A stretch of DNA of 64,000 bases from NCBI GenBank assembly GCA_021323755.1, contig JAJPKJ010000036.1:204813-268812 (forward strand). The letters run 5' to 3'. The position numbers were made by a program, and so were the translations under genes. This document shows, one piece after another, positions 1 to 9,034 of the stretch (position 1 is the first letter of the stretch; each line of letters begins with the position of its first letter). The notes under the pieces were generated by a model. That model ran no database searches. It was given only the letters and a program-made list of their open reading frames with translations, and was not told the origin of the DNA. The DNA comes from Chitinophagales bacterium (GTDB lineage: Bacteria > Bacteroidota > Bacteroidia > Chitinophagales > Chitinophagaceae).

Positions 1-1060
1 GGGCAATGATCAAAGAGAAAATAAAAGAAAATGCAACTACCAATAATGACTCACACAAAAATTGTTTTATCAATTGATTTCTTAATGAGCCGATCGCCTT
101 GCGGATGCCAACTTCTTTTGCGCGTTTTTCTGAGCGCGCCGTAGCCAGATTCATAAAGTTGATGCATGCCAGCAACAAAACGAACACTCCAATGATTCCA
201 TACATCCAAACAGACTTTGCATCTTTGCCAACAATTACACCATTGTCAAAATCTGAATACAAATGAAATTTGCTCATGGGCAAAAGGAAAACCTGCGGAT
301 CAGCCTTTGCTTTTTCCTTATCAATTCTGTTCAGTTTCAAATTTCTGATTTCATAAGATACCTTATTCATGTCTGCATGATCCGCGAGTTGAACGTAAGT
401 TTGAAATCCATCCTGCTCCCAATTATCTTTTCTTATAAACGGATCGCTGTTTACATACAATTGCCATGGCGCAACGAATTCCATGTCATTAAAATCAGTA
501 TTATAAGGAAGATCTTCATACACTCCTGTCACGATCACATTCTCTTTATTATCTATTTTCATGGGTTTACCCATCGGATCCACATCTCCGAAAAAAGCTT
601 TTGCTGCCGATGCCGATAATAATATGGATGCCGGATCATTCAATCCAGACCTTGTACCCTTCAGCATTTTTAGACTAAGCATATCCGTTATACCCGGTTC
701 AAAATAATAACCAGATTTCATTAAATTCTTTTCACCAGATGACAAAACCACTTTCAATCCCCGCGAAGTCATCAGCACATGCTTGAAATCATTTCCAAAA
801 AGGTTTTTCAGCTCCGGACCATAAGGTGGGGCTGTATTGTAGTCGGTATTGATGCCGCCGTTATACTTCATATTGGTCATTACCTGCGCAATGCGGTCAT
901 AGTTTGCAAAACTTTTGTTGAAAGACAACTCATCCCATATCCACATGCCAATTAGCATGGCTACAGCCATGCCAACAGCGAGTCCACTGATATTAATAAA
1001 AGAAGAAGTCTTATTCTTCAGTAAATTTCTCCAAGCAATTTTGAAATAATTCCTTAACAT
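1..1060 (-). CDS. FtsX/MacB-like ABC permease, partial (C-terminal part outside window)
   Basis: Read by hand from the ATG at 1058-1060; the frame stays open to base 1, giving about 353 residues of an expected 790-810. The start reads MLRNYFKIAWRNLLKN, the usual N-terminus of this family. A first membrane helix lies near residues 20-42, a MacB-type periplasmic domain follows, and a second helix runs into the coupling loop KEVGIRKAIG near residue 315. By eye it is closest to the permease at 35205-37601 (subgroup B: shared FNKSF.NYDRIAQ and a D/H-F-(D/E)-N-G segment before the second helix). It lies 90 nt downstream of the permease at 1151-3556, so probably shares that gene's transcript, which starts at the second regulatory block. 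Substrate unknown. Confidence 0.9.
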   Translation of the reverse strand, partial: MLRNYFKIAWRNLLKNKTSSFINISGLAVGMAVAMLIGMWIWDELSFNKSFANYDRIAQVMTNMKYNGGINTDYNTAPPYGPELKNLFGNDFKHVLMTSRGLKVVLSSGEKNLMKSGYYFEPGITDMLSLKMLKGTRSGLNDPASILLSASAAKAFFGDVDPMGKPMKIDNKENVIVTGVYEDLPYNTDFNDMEFVAPWQLYVNSDPFIRKDNWEQDGFQTYVQLADHADMNKVSYEIRNLKLNRIDKEKAKADPQVFLLPMSKFHLYSDFDNGVIVGKDAKSVWMYGIIGVFVLLLACINFMNLATARSEKRAKEVGIRKAIGSLRNQLIKQFLCESLLVVAFSFIFSLIIA

Positions 1061-1150
1061 AATTAAAATGTTAGTTGTACAGTGTACGATGAACGATTTT
1101 TAAAAGCTATTATTAATTAAACCCTCATTAATTATCAATTCCCATTACCA

Positions 1151-3556
1151 TCACTCCATTCTCAGGCTGTTCACCGGGTTCGCCAATCCTGCCCTGAGAG
1201 CTTTATACCCCACCGTTACCCATGCAATTAAAATTGCACCGACAAAGGCCAAAAGGAAAAACTGAATTCCCAGATCAATTTTGAATGTAAAATTCTCCAG
1301 CCATTTGTGCATGAAATAATAAGACACAGGTGTTGCAATTAAAAATGCAACACCAATCAATATGGTAAACTCTTTTGAAAACAGATAAACTATGTTTGCA
1401 ACAGAAGCACCGAGGACTTTGCGGATGCCCACTTCTTTGATGCGCTGTATTGCCATAAAAGAAACAAGTCCGTATAAACCAAGACATGAAATAAAAATAG
1501 CGATGGTTGCAAAAATTTGGTAAAGTCTGGAAAGCTGATTTTCTTCCTGATAAAAGTTTGCGATCTTTTCATCCAAAAATTTATATTCGTACATGCTGTT
1601 GGGAAAAGTCTGCGTCCATAATTTTTCGACGGCGCTTAACACTTGTTTTTCTTTACCTGGCTGCATTTTTATTCCAATAGTTCGATAATTATTTTTTCTG
1701 CACGCGAATACAGCAGGTGCGATCGGATCACGCAAAGAATTAAGGTGAAAATCTTTTACCACCCCTACCACAAGGGCATGTATACGCCTATTCCAAAAAC
1801 TAATTTCTTTACCGAGTATATCTTCAGGGTTTTTAAGCCCAAGCTTTTTGATCAAGGTTTCATTCACGACAAATTCATTTACTGTATCGCTTTGCACGTA
1901 AGATCTACCGGCAACAAGTTGCAAACCGTAGGTCTTGAAATAATTGGCATCAGCCCATTTTAATGTTGGTTCAAAACTTGTTTCCTTTGGAGAATGGTTG
2001 AAAGTAAATTCGCTCGTCCAATCTCCATTATTCGCAGGGGGAGTAAAACTGAAACTTACATTTTGTATACCGGGCTGCTGTAGTAATTCCTGGCGAATAA
2101 TTTCTATTTTCGATTTGCTGGTGCTATCTCCCGGAAGAGGTACATTTACAATTGCGTTTTTATCAAAGCCCATTGGTTGCGTTTGAAAAAAATGCATCTG
2201 GCTCAAAACAACCAATGTTCCGATAATTAGAATTTGTGCCACAGTGAATTGAAAAACAACCAATCCCCTTCTCAAAGAGATTCCACCGGCTGATTTAGCA
2301 CTTATTTTGCTTTTCAAAGCATTAAGAGGATTAAAACCGGATAAGATAATCGCCGGATAAAATCCGGACAACAGCGTCACTAAAACTGCCACTGCAGCTA
2401 AAAATAAAATGATGACTGAAATTTGCGGCAATGCCTGCTCAAGCGGAATGTTTAATAACAATCCAAGATAAGGCAAGGCAAATCGTGCGACCAGACATGC
2501 AAGCAAGATTGAAAAAATGGTGATCAAAAATGTTTCTCCCATGAATTGAAATGCCAATTGCGAGCGATTGCCGCCCAGCACTTTTCTTATACCCACTTCT
2601 TTGGAACGATTTACAGCCTGGGCTGTCGCGAGATTGATAAAATTTACGCAAGCAATCACCAAAAGAAATATCCCAATCAGCGCCAAAGCTGTGATAAGTT
2701 CTTTACTGAAAGTTCTTTCGTTATAATTCCCAAAGTTGCTATCGTAATGGATTTGATTTAATGGTTGTAGCAGATATGAAATCTTAATATCAGCGTTGTC
2801 ATTTTTTTCTTCATGCTTGCTTCGAAAGGCGGGCAATAATGAACTGACCTGTTGTGGAGAAACATTTTGCGCTAAGACAATAAGACAATTGACGTCACTG
2901 GAAGTACTGCCCCAATCTGTGCTGGTGGCGTTATCACTGGTTTTAAATGATATGACCACCTGAAATGGAAAGTCGGAATTCACCGGAATATCATCAATAA
3001 TTCCTGTAACTTTTAATGTTTCCCTGTTTTCATGCTTAATTATTTTGCCTATGGACTCTTTCCAATTACCAAAATATTTATCTGCAATAGTTTTTGAAAG
3101 AACAACCGTATTGGGTTCAGACAGGGATGTCCTCGGATTTCCAGATAACCACTTTACATCAAGTATATCGAACACTTGCGGCTGGGCATAGAAAATATTC
3201 GCCTCGTTAAATTTTTTTCCTGTTTGATCATCCGGCACCACGATCAGATTTCCGCCACTGCCTAAAATAGTTCCCACAGCTTGCAACTGTGAAAACGCTG
3301 TCCGCATCGCATCGCCAACAGGAATAGAAACGCCGCTGGTATAGTCAACATTTTCCGCCCGGTTAAATTGAGTGACTACTCTGTAAATGCGATCCTTCTT
3401 TTTGTGAAAATTATCAAAACTTGTTTCAAACTGGATGACAAGAAAAATAAGCAGGCAGGATGCAATACCAATTGTTAATCCGAGCACATTGATAAAAGTG
3501 AAACTTTTATTGCGAATCAAATTTCTGAATGCAGTCTTGAAATAATTTTTAATCAT
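1151..3556 (-). CDS. FtsX/MacB-like ABC permease, subgroup A, headed by its own regulatory block
   Basis: 801 residues with the double-length layout used throughout this array: helix 1 (about 20-42), MacB-type periplasmic domain 1 (45-285), three FtsX helices (286-410) with coupling loop KEVGIRKVLG at 319-328, a central helix (432-452), periplasmic domain 2 (455-665), and three FtsX helices (675-785) with a second coupling loop at 707-716. It ends in NPVNSLRME, where most paralogues have NPVKSLRTE. Subgroup A is defined by TAQAVNR before loop 1 and SFMA(I/V)QR before loop 2, shared with the genes at 19119 and 40201. It is the first gene after the duplicated regulatory block at 3676-3775, so it probably starts a second transcription unit that also covers the left-edge permease. 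It needs an ATPase in trans; the nearest is at 42702-43379. Substrate unknown. Confidence 0.93.
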   Translation of the reverse strand: MIKNYFKTAFRNLIRNKSFTFINVLGLTIGIASCLLIFLVIQFETSFDNFHKKKDRIYRVVTQFNRAENVDYTSGVSIPVGDAMRTAFSQLQAVGTILGSGGNLIVVPDDQTGKKFNEANIFYAQPQVFDILDVKWLSGNPRTSLSEPNTVVLSKTIADKYFGNWKESIGKIIKHENRETLKVTGIIDDIPVNSDFPFQVVISFKTSDNATSTDWGSTSSDVNCLIVLAQNVSPQQVSSLLPAFRSKHEEKNDNADIKISYLLQPLNQIHYDSNFGNYNERTFSKELITALALIGIFLLVIACVNFINLATAQAVNRSKEVGIRKVLGGNRSQLAFQFMGETFLITIFSILLACLVARFALPYLGLLLNIPLEQALPQISVIILFLAAVAVLVTLLSGFYPAIILSGFNPLNALKSKISAKSAGGISLRRGLVVFQFTVAQILIIGTLVVLSQMHFFQTQPMGFDKNAIVNVPLPGDSTSKSKIEIIRQELLQQPGIQNVSFSFTPPANNGDWTSEFTFNHSPKETSFEPTLKWADANYFKTYGLQLVAGRSYVQSDTVNEFVVNETLIKKLGLKNPEDILGKEISFWNRRIHALVVGVVKDFHLNSLRDPIAPAVFACRKNNYRTIGIKMQPGKEKQVLSAVEKLWTQTFPNSMYEYKFLDEKIANFYQEENQLSRLYQIFATIAIFISCLGLYGLVSFMAIQRIKEVGIRKVLGASVANIVYLFSKEFTILIGVAFLIATPVSYYFMHKWLENFTFKIDLGIQFFLLAFVGAILIAWVTVGYKALRAGLANPVNSLRME

Positions 3557-3675
3557 TTCTCATGTATTTATCTTGCTTGAATCAAACTTGAAACAGTGCT
3601 CCTTTTTTTTCTGCCAATCCAAATCATTAATGCTGTTTTACAGATGATTACACCGTTATTAATTACCCAATGATG

Positions 3676-3775
3676 TGCCGGAAGCAATGTGAATGATTTA
3701 CAGGATAATAGCTAATTATTATATACGAAGTAGTTCGTTTTTGATACAGGGAGTGTTCGGTTTTGATACAGTGAT
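3676..3775 (-). promoter_or_regulatory. Second copy of the array's regulatory block (two 22-bp-spaced direct repeats)
   Basis: Lies in the 327-nt gap 3557-3883. Aligned without gaps to 44921-45020, about 73 of 100 bases match by hand count, including GATTTACAGG and nearly all of 3722-3770. Two direct repeats, GTTCGTTTTTGATACA (3733-3748) and GTTCGGTTTTGATACA (3755-3770), are offset by 22 bp, two helical turns. On the minus strand a GGCAC (complement of 3675-3679) sits at the same distance from the repeats as GGCAT in the other copy; it resembles a sigma-54 -24 element, but the -12 half is poor. The first repeat lies 177 nt upstream of the permease start at 3556, against 182 nt in the other copy. 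Likely bound by the NtrC-type regulator encoded at 45128 (inference). Outside the block the gap holds only a weak inverted repeat around 3801-3860. Confidence 0.7.
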
Positions 3776-3883
3776 TTTATTAATAGACTTAGGCCTATCT
3801 ATGATGAATGATAAACTGAATAGACTGACAATATCATCATTTCATCGTTCAGGATTCATCACTGATCGTTCACATTTTTATTC

Positions 3884-6313
3884 TTATTCCGTCCGCAGGC
3901 TCTTTACCGGATTCATTAGCGCTGCACGAATTGCCTGGAAACTAACAGTTATCAATGCAATGATCAATGCCATTATCCCGGCAAAAGCAAAAATCCACCA
4001 ACTGATGTTTATCCGGTAAACAAATTCCTGTAACCATTTATGCATAAAATACCAGCCGAGGGGTGTAGCAATCACAAATGCAATACCGACTAGTATTACA
4101 AAATCTTTTGAAAGCAATTGAACAATTCCGCGAACACTGGCGCCCAAAACTTTTCTTATTCCGATTTCCTTCGTGCGTTGCTCTGCAATAAAAGTTGCCA
4201 AACCAAATAAACCAAGGCAAGCAATTAAAATAGCGAGCACAGAAAAAATCAAAATAACCTTCCCGATCCTCTGTTCAGAACGATACATGTCATCAAATGA
4301 TTCGTCCATAAAACGATAACTGAATGGCATGCCGGGTGCCATCACTTTCCACTTATCTTCAATTTGCTCGAGGAGATTTTTAATGTTTGATGTCTTTACT
4401 TTAAAAATAGCAAACCCATTATTTTGACCGAGGCGAAAGCACAGCGGACCTACATCTTGACGCAAGGACTCAAAGTTGAAATTCTTAACGACACCGATGA
4501 CGTTATACCCAATCGGTTTATTATGATCATCTGTAGTATATAATTTTTTTCCAACGGGATCTTCATATCCTAAAAGTCTTGCTGCTGTTTCATTGATGAT
4601 CATGGCGCTGGAATCACTGCCGAAATCTTTTGAAAAACTTCTTCCTTTGATCATTTGCATGCCCATCAATTTGAGATAATCATAATCAATCATCCAATTT
4701 TGCATATCGATTCCGCCTTTTACGTCCATCGTTGCATCTTTAAAAAAACTATTATCATTTCTTGAAGAATTATCAACAGGCAAATATGCGCTCAGGGTCG
4801 CGCCCGAGACTCCATTCATCTGCAAAATATCATTCTTAAATGCTTGTGCATTATTTTGTAATGAATAAGCTCCATCAATAATTAATAGCTGGTCTTTTTT
4901 AAAACCAATATCTTTTGTTTGAATAAAATTGAGTTGTTTGTAAATAACAATTGTACCGATGATCAGCAAAATAGAAGTGGCGAATTGAAAAACGACGAGT
5001 ACACTTCTCAAGCTTCCACTTTTGCCTCCCAATTTCAATTTTCCTTTTAATACTTCTATCGGTTTGAATGAAGAAAGAAAAAATGCAGGGTAGCTTCCGG
5101 CAATTAATCCAACTACAAACGGAAGTGCAATAAGTAATGGCAAAATAATTGGCGAGAAAAGGCTACTTACATGCATTGATTTTACAGCGATGGTATTAAA
5201 TAACGGCAGTACTGACCATGCCATGAAAATGCCGATTATCAGCGAGAGGAATACCATCAGCATTGATTCGCTGAGAAATTGAACGATTAACTCTTTGCGT
5301 TCTGTACCTAATACTTTTCGAATGCCTACTTCTTTTGCACGATTTGCAGAACGCGCTGTGGTGAGGTTCATGAAATTGATACAGGCAATGGCCAAAATAA
5401 ATAATGCAACTATAGAAAAAATGTACACAAATTGAATATTCCCATTTGGTGCCAATTCATAGGGACGATCAGAAAAGAGATGAATCTTTCTCAGCGGTAT
5501 TAGAGAATATTCCAGTTTATTTCCGGCTTTTTTAAATTCATCCATGCTGGAAATCTTAATGAATTGCTGTACATAAGGAAGCACATATTTAACAGTATAC
5601 TCATCAAATTTTTTTTCGAATACCTTATAATCGGTTCCTTTTGCAAGTAACAAATAAGTATGAAAATTATGACTGGTAAATTGCCCCCATTGATAATGGA
5701 CATTTTTCATGGAGAATAAAAAATCATAATTAAAGTGACCATTGTGCGGCATGTCTTTTATAACGGCAGTCACTTTATATAAAGTTCTTCCATCATCATT
5801 TGTTTCAAACGTTTTTCCGATTGCATCAGTGGTTGAAAAATATTTTTTTGCGGCTGATTCTGTTATTACCACGGAGTTGGGTTCATTCAGGGCAGTTCTT
5901 GTATCACCTGCAATTGCCGGGAATGTAAACACTTCAAAAAAAGTAGAATCAACATGCGCTACGCTTTGTTCATTGATGTATGAATTATCTTTCTTAAGAA
6001 GCTTGCTTCCATTGCTGTTATAGATGCGTGTGTATTGCTCAACCTGGGGATAGTCTTTTTTCAAAACTTGCCCCATCATGTCAGAAGACAAAGGCATATT
6101 CAGTTCAGCGCCGCCGAAAATAATATCGGCATTAATACGATAAATACGATCCGCATTGGTATTGAATCTATCATAGCTCAGTTCGTCGAGGACGTATAAT
6201 GAGATCAACAGAAAACAGCAAAGACCAATTGCCAAACCAACAATATTAATAATGGAGAAGGTCTTGTTGCGCAATAAATTTCTCCAGGCGATCTTAAAGT
6301 AATTTTTAAACAT
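3884..6313 (-). CDS. FtsX/MacB-like ABC permease, subgroup D
   Basis: 809 residues, start MFKNYFKIAW. Coupling loops are KEVGIRKVLG at 327-336 and KEIGIRKVLG at 715-724; the tail is NPVKSLRTE. Subgroup D members share ELSYD(R/K)(Y/F)N..ADRIYR after helix 1 and an IHL(H/F)S segment before helix 2 (here IHLFSDRPYELAPNG). Periplasmic domain 1 is among the longer ones, with a lysine-rich insertion at about 228-266. It is followed by the second regulatory block, so it is probably the last gene of the transcription unit that comes from the ATPase side. Whether transcription reads on into 3556 cannot be told. Substrate unknown. Confidence 0.93.
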   Translation of the reverse strand: MFKNYFKIAWRNLLRNKTFSIINIVGLAIGLCCFLLISLYVLDELSYDRFNTNADRIYRINADIIFGGAELNMPLSSDMMGQVLKKDYPQVEQYTRIYNSNGSKLLKKDNSYINEQSVAHVDSTFFEVFTFPAIAGDTRTALNEPNSVVITESAAKKYFSTTDAIGKTFETNDDGRTLYKVTAVIKDMPHNGHFNYDFLFSMKNVHYQWGQFTSHNFHTYLLLAKGTDYKVFEKKFDEYTVKYVLPYVQQFIKISSMDEFKKAGNKLEYSLIPLRKIHLFSDRPYELAPNGNIQFVYIFSIVALFILAIACINFMNLTTARSANRAKEVGIRKVLGTERKELIVQFLSESMLMVFLSLIIGIFMAWSVLPLFNTIAVKSMHVSSLFSPIILPLLIALPFVVGLIAGSYPAFFLSSFKPIEVLKGKLKLGGKSGSLRSVLVVFQFATSILLIIGTIVIYKQLNFIQTKDIGFKKDQLLIIDGAYSLQNNAQAFKNDILQMNGVSGATLSAYLPVDNSSRNDNSFFKDATMDVKGGIDMQNWMIDYDYLKLMGMQMIKGRSFSKDFGSDSSAMIINETAARLLGYEDPVGKKLYTTDDHNKPIGYNVIGVVKNFNFESLRQDVGPLCFRLGQNNGFAIFKVKTSNIKNLLEQIEDKWKVMAPGMPFSYRFMDESFDDMYRSEQRIGKVILIFSVLAILIACLGLFGLATFIAEQRTKEIGIRKVLGASVRGIVQLLSKDFVILVGIAFVIATPLGWYFMHKWLQEFVYRINISWWIFAFAGIMALIIALITVSFQAIRAALMNPVKSLRTE

Positions 6314-6421
6314 GGCTATGCTATTTACGATGAAAGATTATGGCTGGCGGGAACTCTACAATTTCCTTATTAATTTTTGGTTTTCCATTACCGATTGTCA
6401 AATTGTGTGAAATACAATTTC

Positions 6422-6480
6422 CTCAATAGAATCGTCACCGCACCTGTGTGCGACGCAGAGATGTTGAAAAAGGTTACAGA
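6422..6480 (+). repeat. Intergenic hairpin repeat, copy a
   Basis: In the 185-nt gap between two permease genes. It reads CTCAATAGAATCGT, then a core GTGCGACGCA (TGC-gac-GCA palindrome), then GATGTTGAAAAAGGTTACA. It aligns over about 59 nt with the copy at 16483-16541, sharing the core exactly and most of both flanks. The left flank CTCAATAGAAT and right flank GATGTTGAAAAA also match the copy at 59484-59560. Function unknown; a REP-like element is one possibility. Confidence 0.5.
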
Positions 6481-6498
6481 AGATCGGCAAATAGACTA

Positions 6499-8925
6499 TT
6501 ATTCGGTTCTTAAACTCTTTACGGGATTTGCCGTTGCCGCTTTTATTGCCTGGATGCCGACTGTTATCAAGGCAACCAACGCCGCCAAAATTCCAGCTAA
6601 TATAAATACCCACCACTGTATATCGATGCGATATGCAAAATCTTTTAACCAAACGTTCATAGCAAACCACGCAACCGGGAATGCAACTACCGCAGCGATG
6701 AGGATAAGTTTCAAAAATTCCTTTGACAATAATGTTACGATGCTGGTGACGTTTGCTCCAAGCACTTTTCGAATACCGATTTCTTTTATGCGTTGTGAAA
6801 TGGCAAACGCGGAAAGCCCGAATAATCCCAGGCATGCAATAAAAATGGCGATGCACGCAAATGAAACAAAAATGGTTCCTTGCTTTTGTTCGCTCTCATA
6901 TAATTTATCAAAGCGTTCATCCAAGAAATTAAACTGATAGGGCGCCTCGGGGAACATTCTGCGCCAGGTTTTTTCAAGATAATCGAGCGAAGAGTGAATA
7001 TTATTTCCGGACATTTTGATAGATACGTCATTATAATAAGTCTGTGAAGGCGACAGCATGATAAAAACCATCGGCACAATTTGCTGATGCATGGATTCAA
7101 AATTAAAATCGTTTATCACACCAATGACATGACCTTTTTGATTTCCATATTTGAAATCTTTTCCAATCGCATTCTGTGCAGTTTTCCAGCCAAGTGCTTT
7201 TATTGCAGATTCATTCAGAACAAAACTTGCGGTATCGGTTGAATATTGGCGCGAAAAATTTCTTCCGGCTAAAAATTTAATTCCATAAACAGGCATAAAA
7301 TCATAATCTACGTTAATGAATTTTATATCTGTGTTAACTGGCTGCAGCGAATCTCCGGAAACAACATAAGCGCCCATATCATCAAGCAACCGTCCTGTAG
7401 GGACACGCGACGAACGTCCAACTTCTTTAAAACCTGAATTGCGTAAAAGTTCTGTACGGAATGCATCGTATTGTTTCGAAACATCGTTTCCGTAAGGAAT
7501 CAAAACAACGTGCTCCTTATCATAACCCAAAGATTTCTGTTGGATGTATCGCAGCTGTTGAAATACAATTGCAGTTGTAATAATCAAAATAATGCTGATC
7601 GTAAATTGCGTTGTCACCAAAATTTGTCTGAACGAAATATTGCTACCTGTTGTTTTAAATAATCCTTTCAAGGTTTTTATTGGTTGAAAGGACGACATGA
7701 ACAATGCAGGATAAATTCCGGAAATAATACCAATAAAAAAAGGGGCAATAAACAACGGAACAAGTATTTGCCATTTTAATAAAATTGTGAAAGAAAAATG
7801 CTGATTCGCAATTTTATTGAGCCAAGGCAAAGCAAGAAATGTAAATAAACCGGCAAGAATAATGGCGATCCAGCATAACAATACAGATTCGCCTAGAAAT
7901 TGGAGGATCAGTTCTTTTTTCCCGGCGCCTACAACTTTTCTTATCCCAATTTCGCGCGCGCGTAAAGCTGAGCGCGCGGTAGACAGGTTCATATAGTTGA
8001 TGCAGGCGATCAATAGAATAAACATCGCAACAACTGAAAAAATATATACACGTTTCATATCGCCGTTCGGCTCCGCTTCATAATCAGTGTGGGAATAAAG
8101 ATGTATGTCTGTTAGTTTTTGCAAATCAAGACTGGTGAATTTAGATGGATCTTGTCCATTATAGTTACTATGCGGCATGTTCTTATCAAGAAAAGCAGGA
8201 AACTGTGCGATCATATTTTTCACCGGATAATTTTCCGGCATCAGCAAATAAGTAAAGAAAGAATTGTTGCCCCAGCTTGTACGCAAGCCCTCTGCGCCAT
8301 AAACTGCTGTATCATTTAAGGTGTTGAAAGAAACCATTATCTCGGGATGGATGTGCGCACTCGACGGAAAAGATCTGTAAACACCAGAGACTTTTAAATT
8401 AAACTGGTTGTTGAACCGGACGCTCTTATTCATCGGATCTTCGCTACCGAAATATTTTTTTGCCATTTCTTCATCAAGCATGACGGTAAACGGAACGTTA
8501 AGCGCGGTCTTAGGATCTCCTTCAGTGACTTTAACGGAGAAAACGTCAAATAAATGCTCATCGGCGAAATAAACTTCTTCATTAAATAATTTCTCCCGGT
8601 AACGTACAGACGTTTTTCCGTTATTCAGCAGCCTCGTCATTTTTTGGATATCAGGAAAATCGTTGAGCAGATAAGGACCAAATGCCGGCGCAATGGTGCT
8701 CAATCGTAATGAAACAGTACCATTCTGGTTATTAAAAGTGCGCGTTACACGGTAAATTCGATCCGCATTTGCATTGTATTTATCGTAACTCAACTCATTT
8801 AATATATAAGCAAGGATTAACAGGCAACATGTTAATCCAACGGTAAGTCCGAATAAATTAATTGAAGAAATAACTTTGTATTTCATCAAATTTCTAAAGG
8901 CGATCTTGAAATAATTTTTTAGCAT
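6499..8925 (-). CDS. FtsX/MacB-like ABC permease, subgroup D
   Basis: 808 residues, start MLKNYFKIAFRNLMKY. The first coupling loop is unusual for the array, REIGIRKVVG in the context ALRAREIG; the second is KEIGIRKVLG at 714-723, and the tail is NPVKSLRTE. The segment before helix 2 is IHLYSHTDYEAEPNG. Periplasmic domain 2 begins with RSSRVPTGRLLDDMG, comparable to RDVPVGRAEGNMDG in the gene at 37660, which suggests these two are close relatives. Open reading frames of up to 186 codons on the opposite strand are shadows of this gene. It lies 109 nt downstream of the permease at 9035 on the same strand. Substrate unknown. Confidence 0.93.
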   Translation of the reverse strand: MLKNYFKIAFRNLMKYKVISSINLFGLTVGLTCCLLILAYILNELSYDKYNANADRIYRVTRTFNNQNGTVSLRLSTIAPAFGPYLLNDFPDIQKMTRLLNNGKTSVRYREKLFNEEVYFADEHLFDVFSVKVTEGDPKTALNVPFTVMLDEEMAKKYFGSEDPMNKSVRFNNQFNLKVSGVYRSFPSSAHIHPEIMVSFNTLNDTAVYGAEGLRTSWGNNSFFTYLLMPENYPVKNMIAQFPAFLDKNMPHSNYNGQDPSKFTSLDLQKLTDIHLYSHTDYEAEPNGDMKRVYIFSVVAMFILLIACINYMNLSTARSALRAREIGIRKVVGAGKKELILQFLGESVLLCWIAIILAGLFTFLALPWLNKIANQHFSFTILLKWQILVPLFIAPFFIGIISGIYPALFMSSFQPIKTLKGLFKTTGSNISFRQILVTTQFTISIILIITTAIVFQQLRYIQQKSLGYDKEHVVLIPYGNDVSKQYDAFRTELLRNSGFKEVGRSSRVPTGRLLDDMGAYVVSGDSLQPVNTDIKFINVDYDFMPVYGIKFLAGRNFSRQYSTDTASFVLNESAIKALGWKTAQNAIGKDFKYGNQKGHVIGVINDFNFESMHQQIVPMVFIMLSPSQTYYNDVSIKMSGNNIHSSLDYLEKTWRRMFPEAPYQFNFLDERFDKLYESEQKQGTIFVSFACIAIFIACLGLFGLSAFAISQRIKEIGIRKVLGANVTSIVTLLSKEFLKLILIAAVVAFPVAWFAMNVWLKDFAYRIDIQWWVFILAGILAALVALITVGIQAIKAATANPVKSLRTE

Positions 8926-9034
8926 GGCCGAAATATTTAAGGTGTTAGAAGTACGATCTAAGATTTCTTATTTCCAGGTATCCATTGTTGCTAGCTTGAA
9001 GTTTGCCGTCCTCATTATCCATTATTGATTGACC

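Noticed and set aside
263..619. Plus-strand open frame of 118 codons near the left edge
   Set aside because: It is antisense to the partial permease 1-1060, whose translation is clearly of the FtsX/MacB family.
6377..6937. Plus-strand open frame of 186 codons
   Set aside because: It lies mostly over the 3' end of the permease at 6499-8925 in the opposite strand; the product has no recognisable domain and is a codon-bias shadow. The same holds for the other plus-strand frames across the array.
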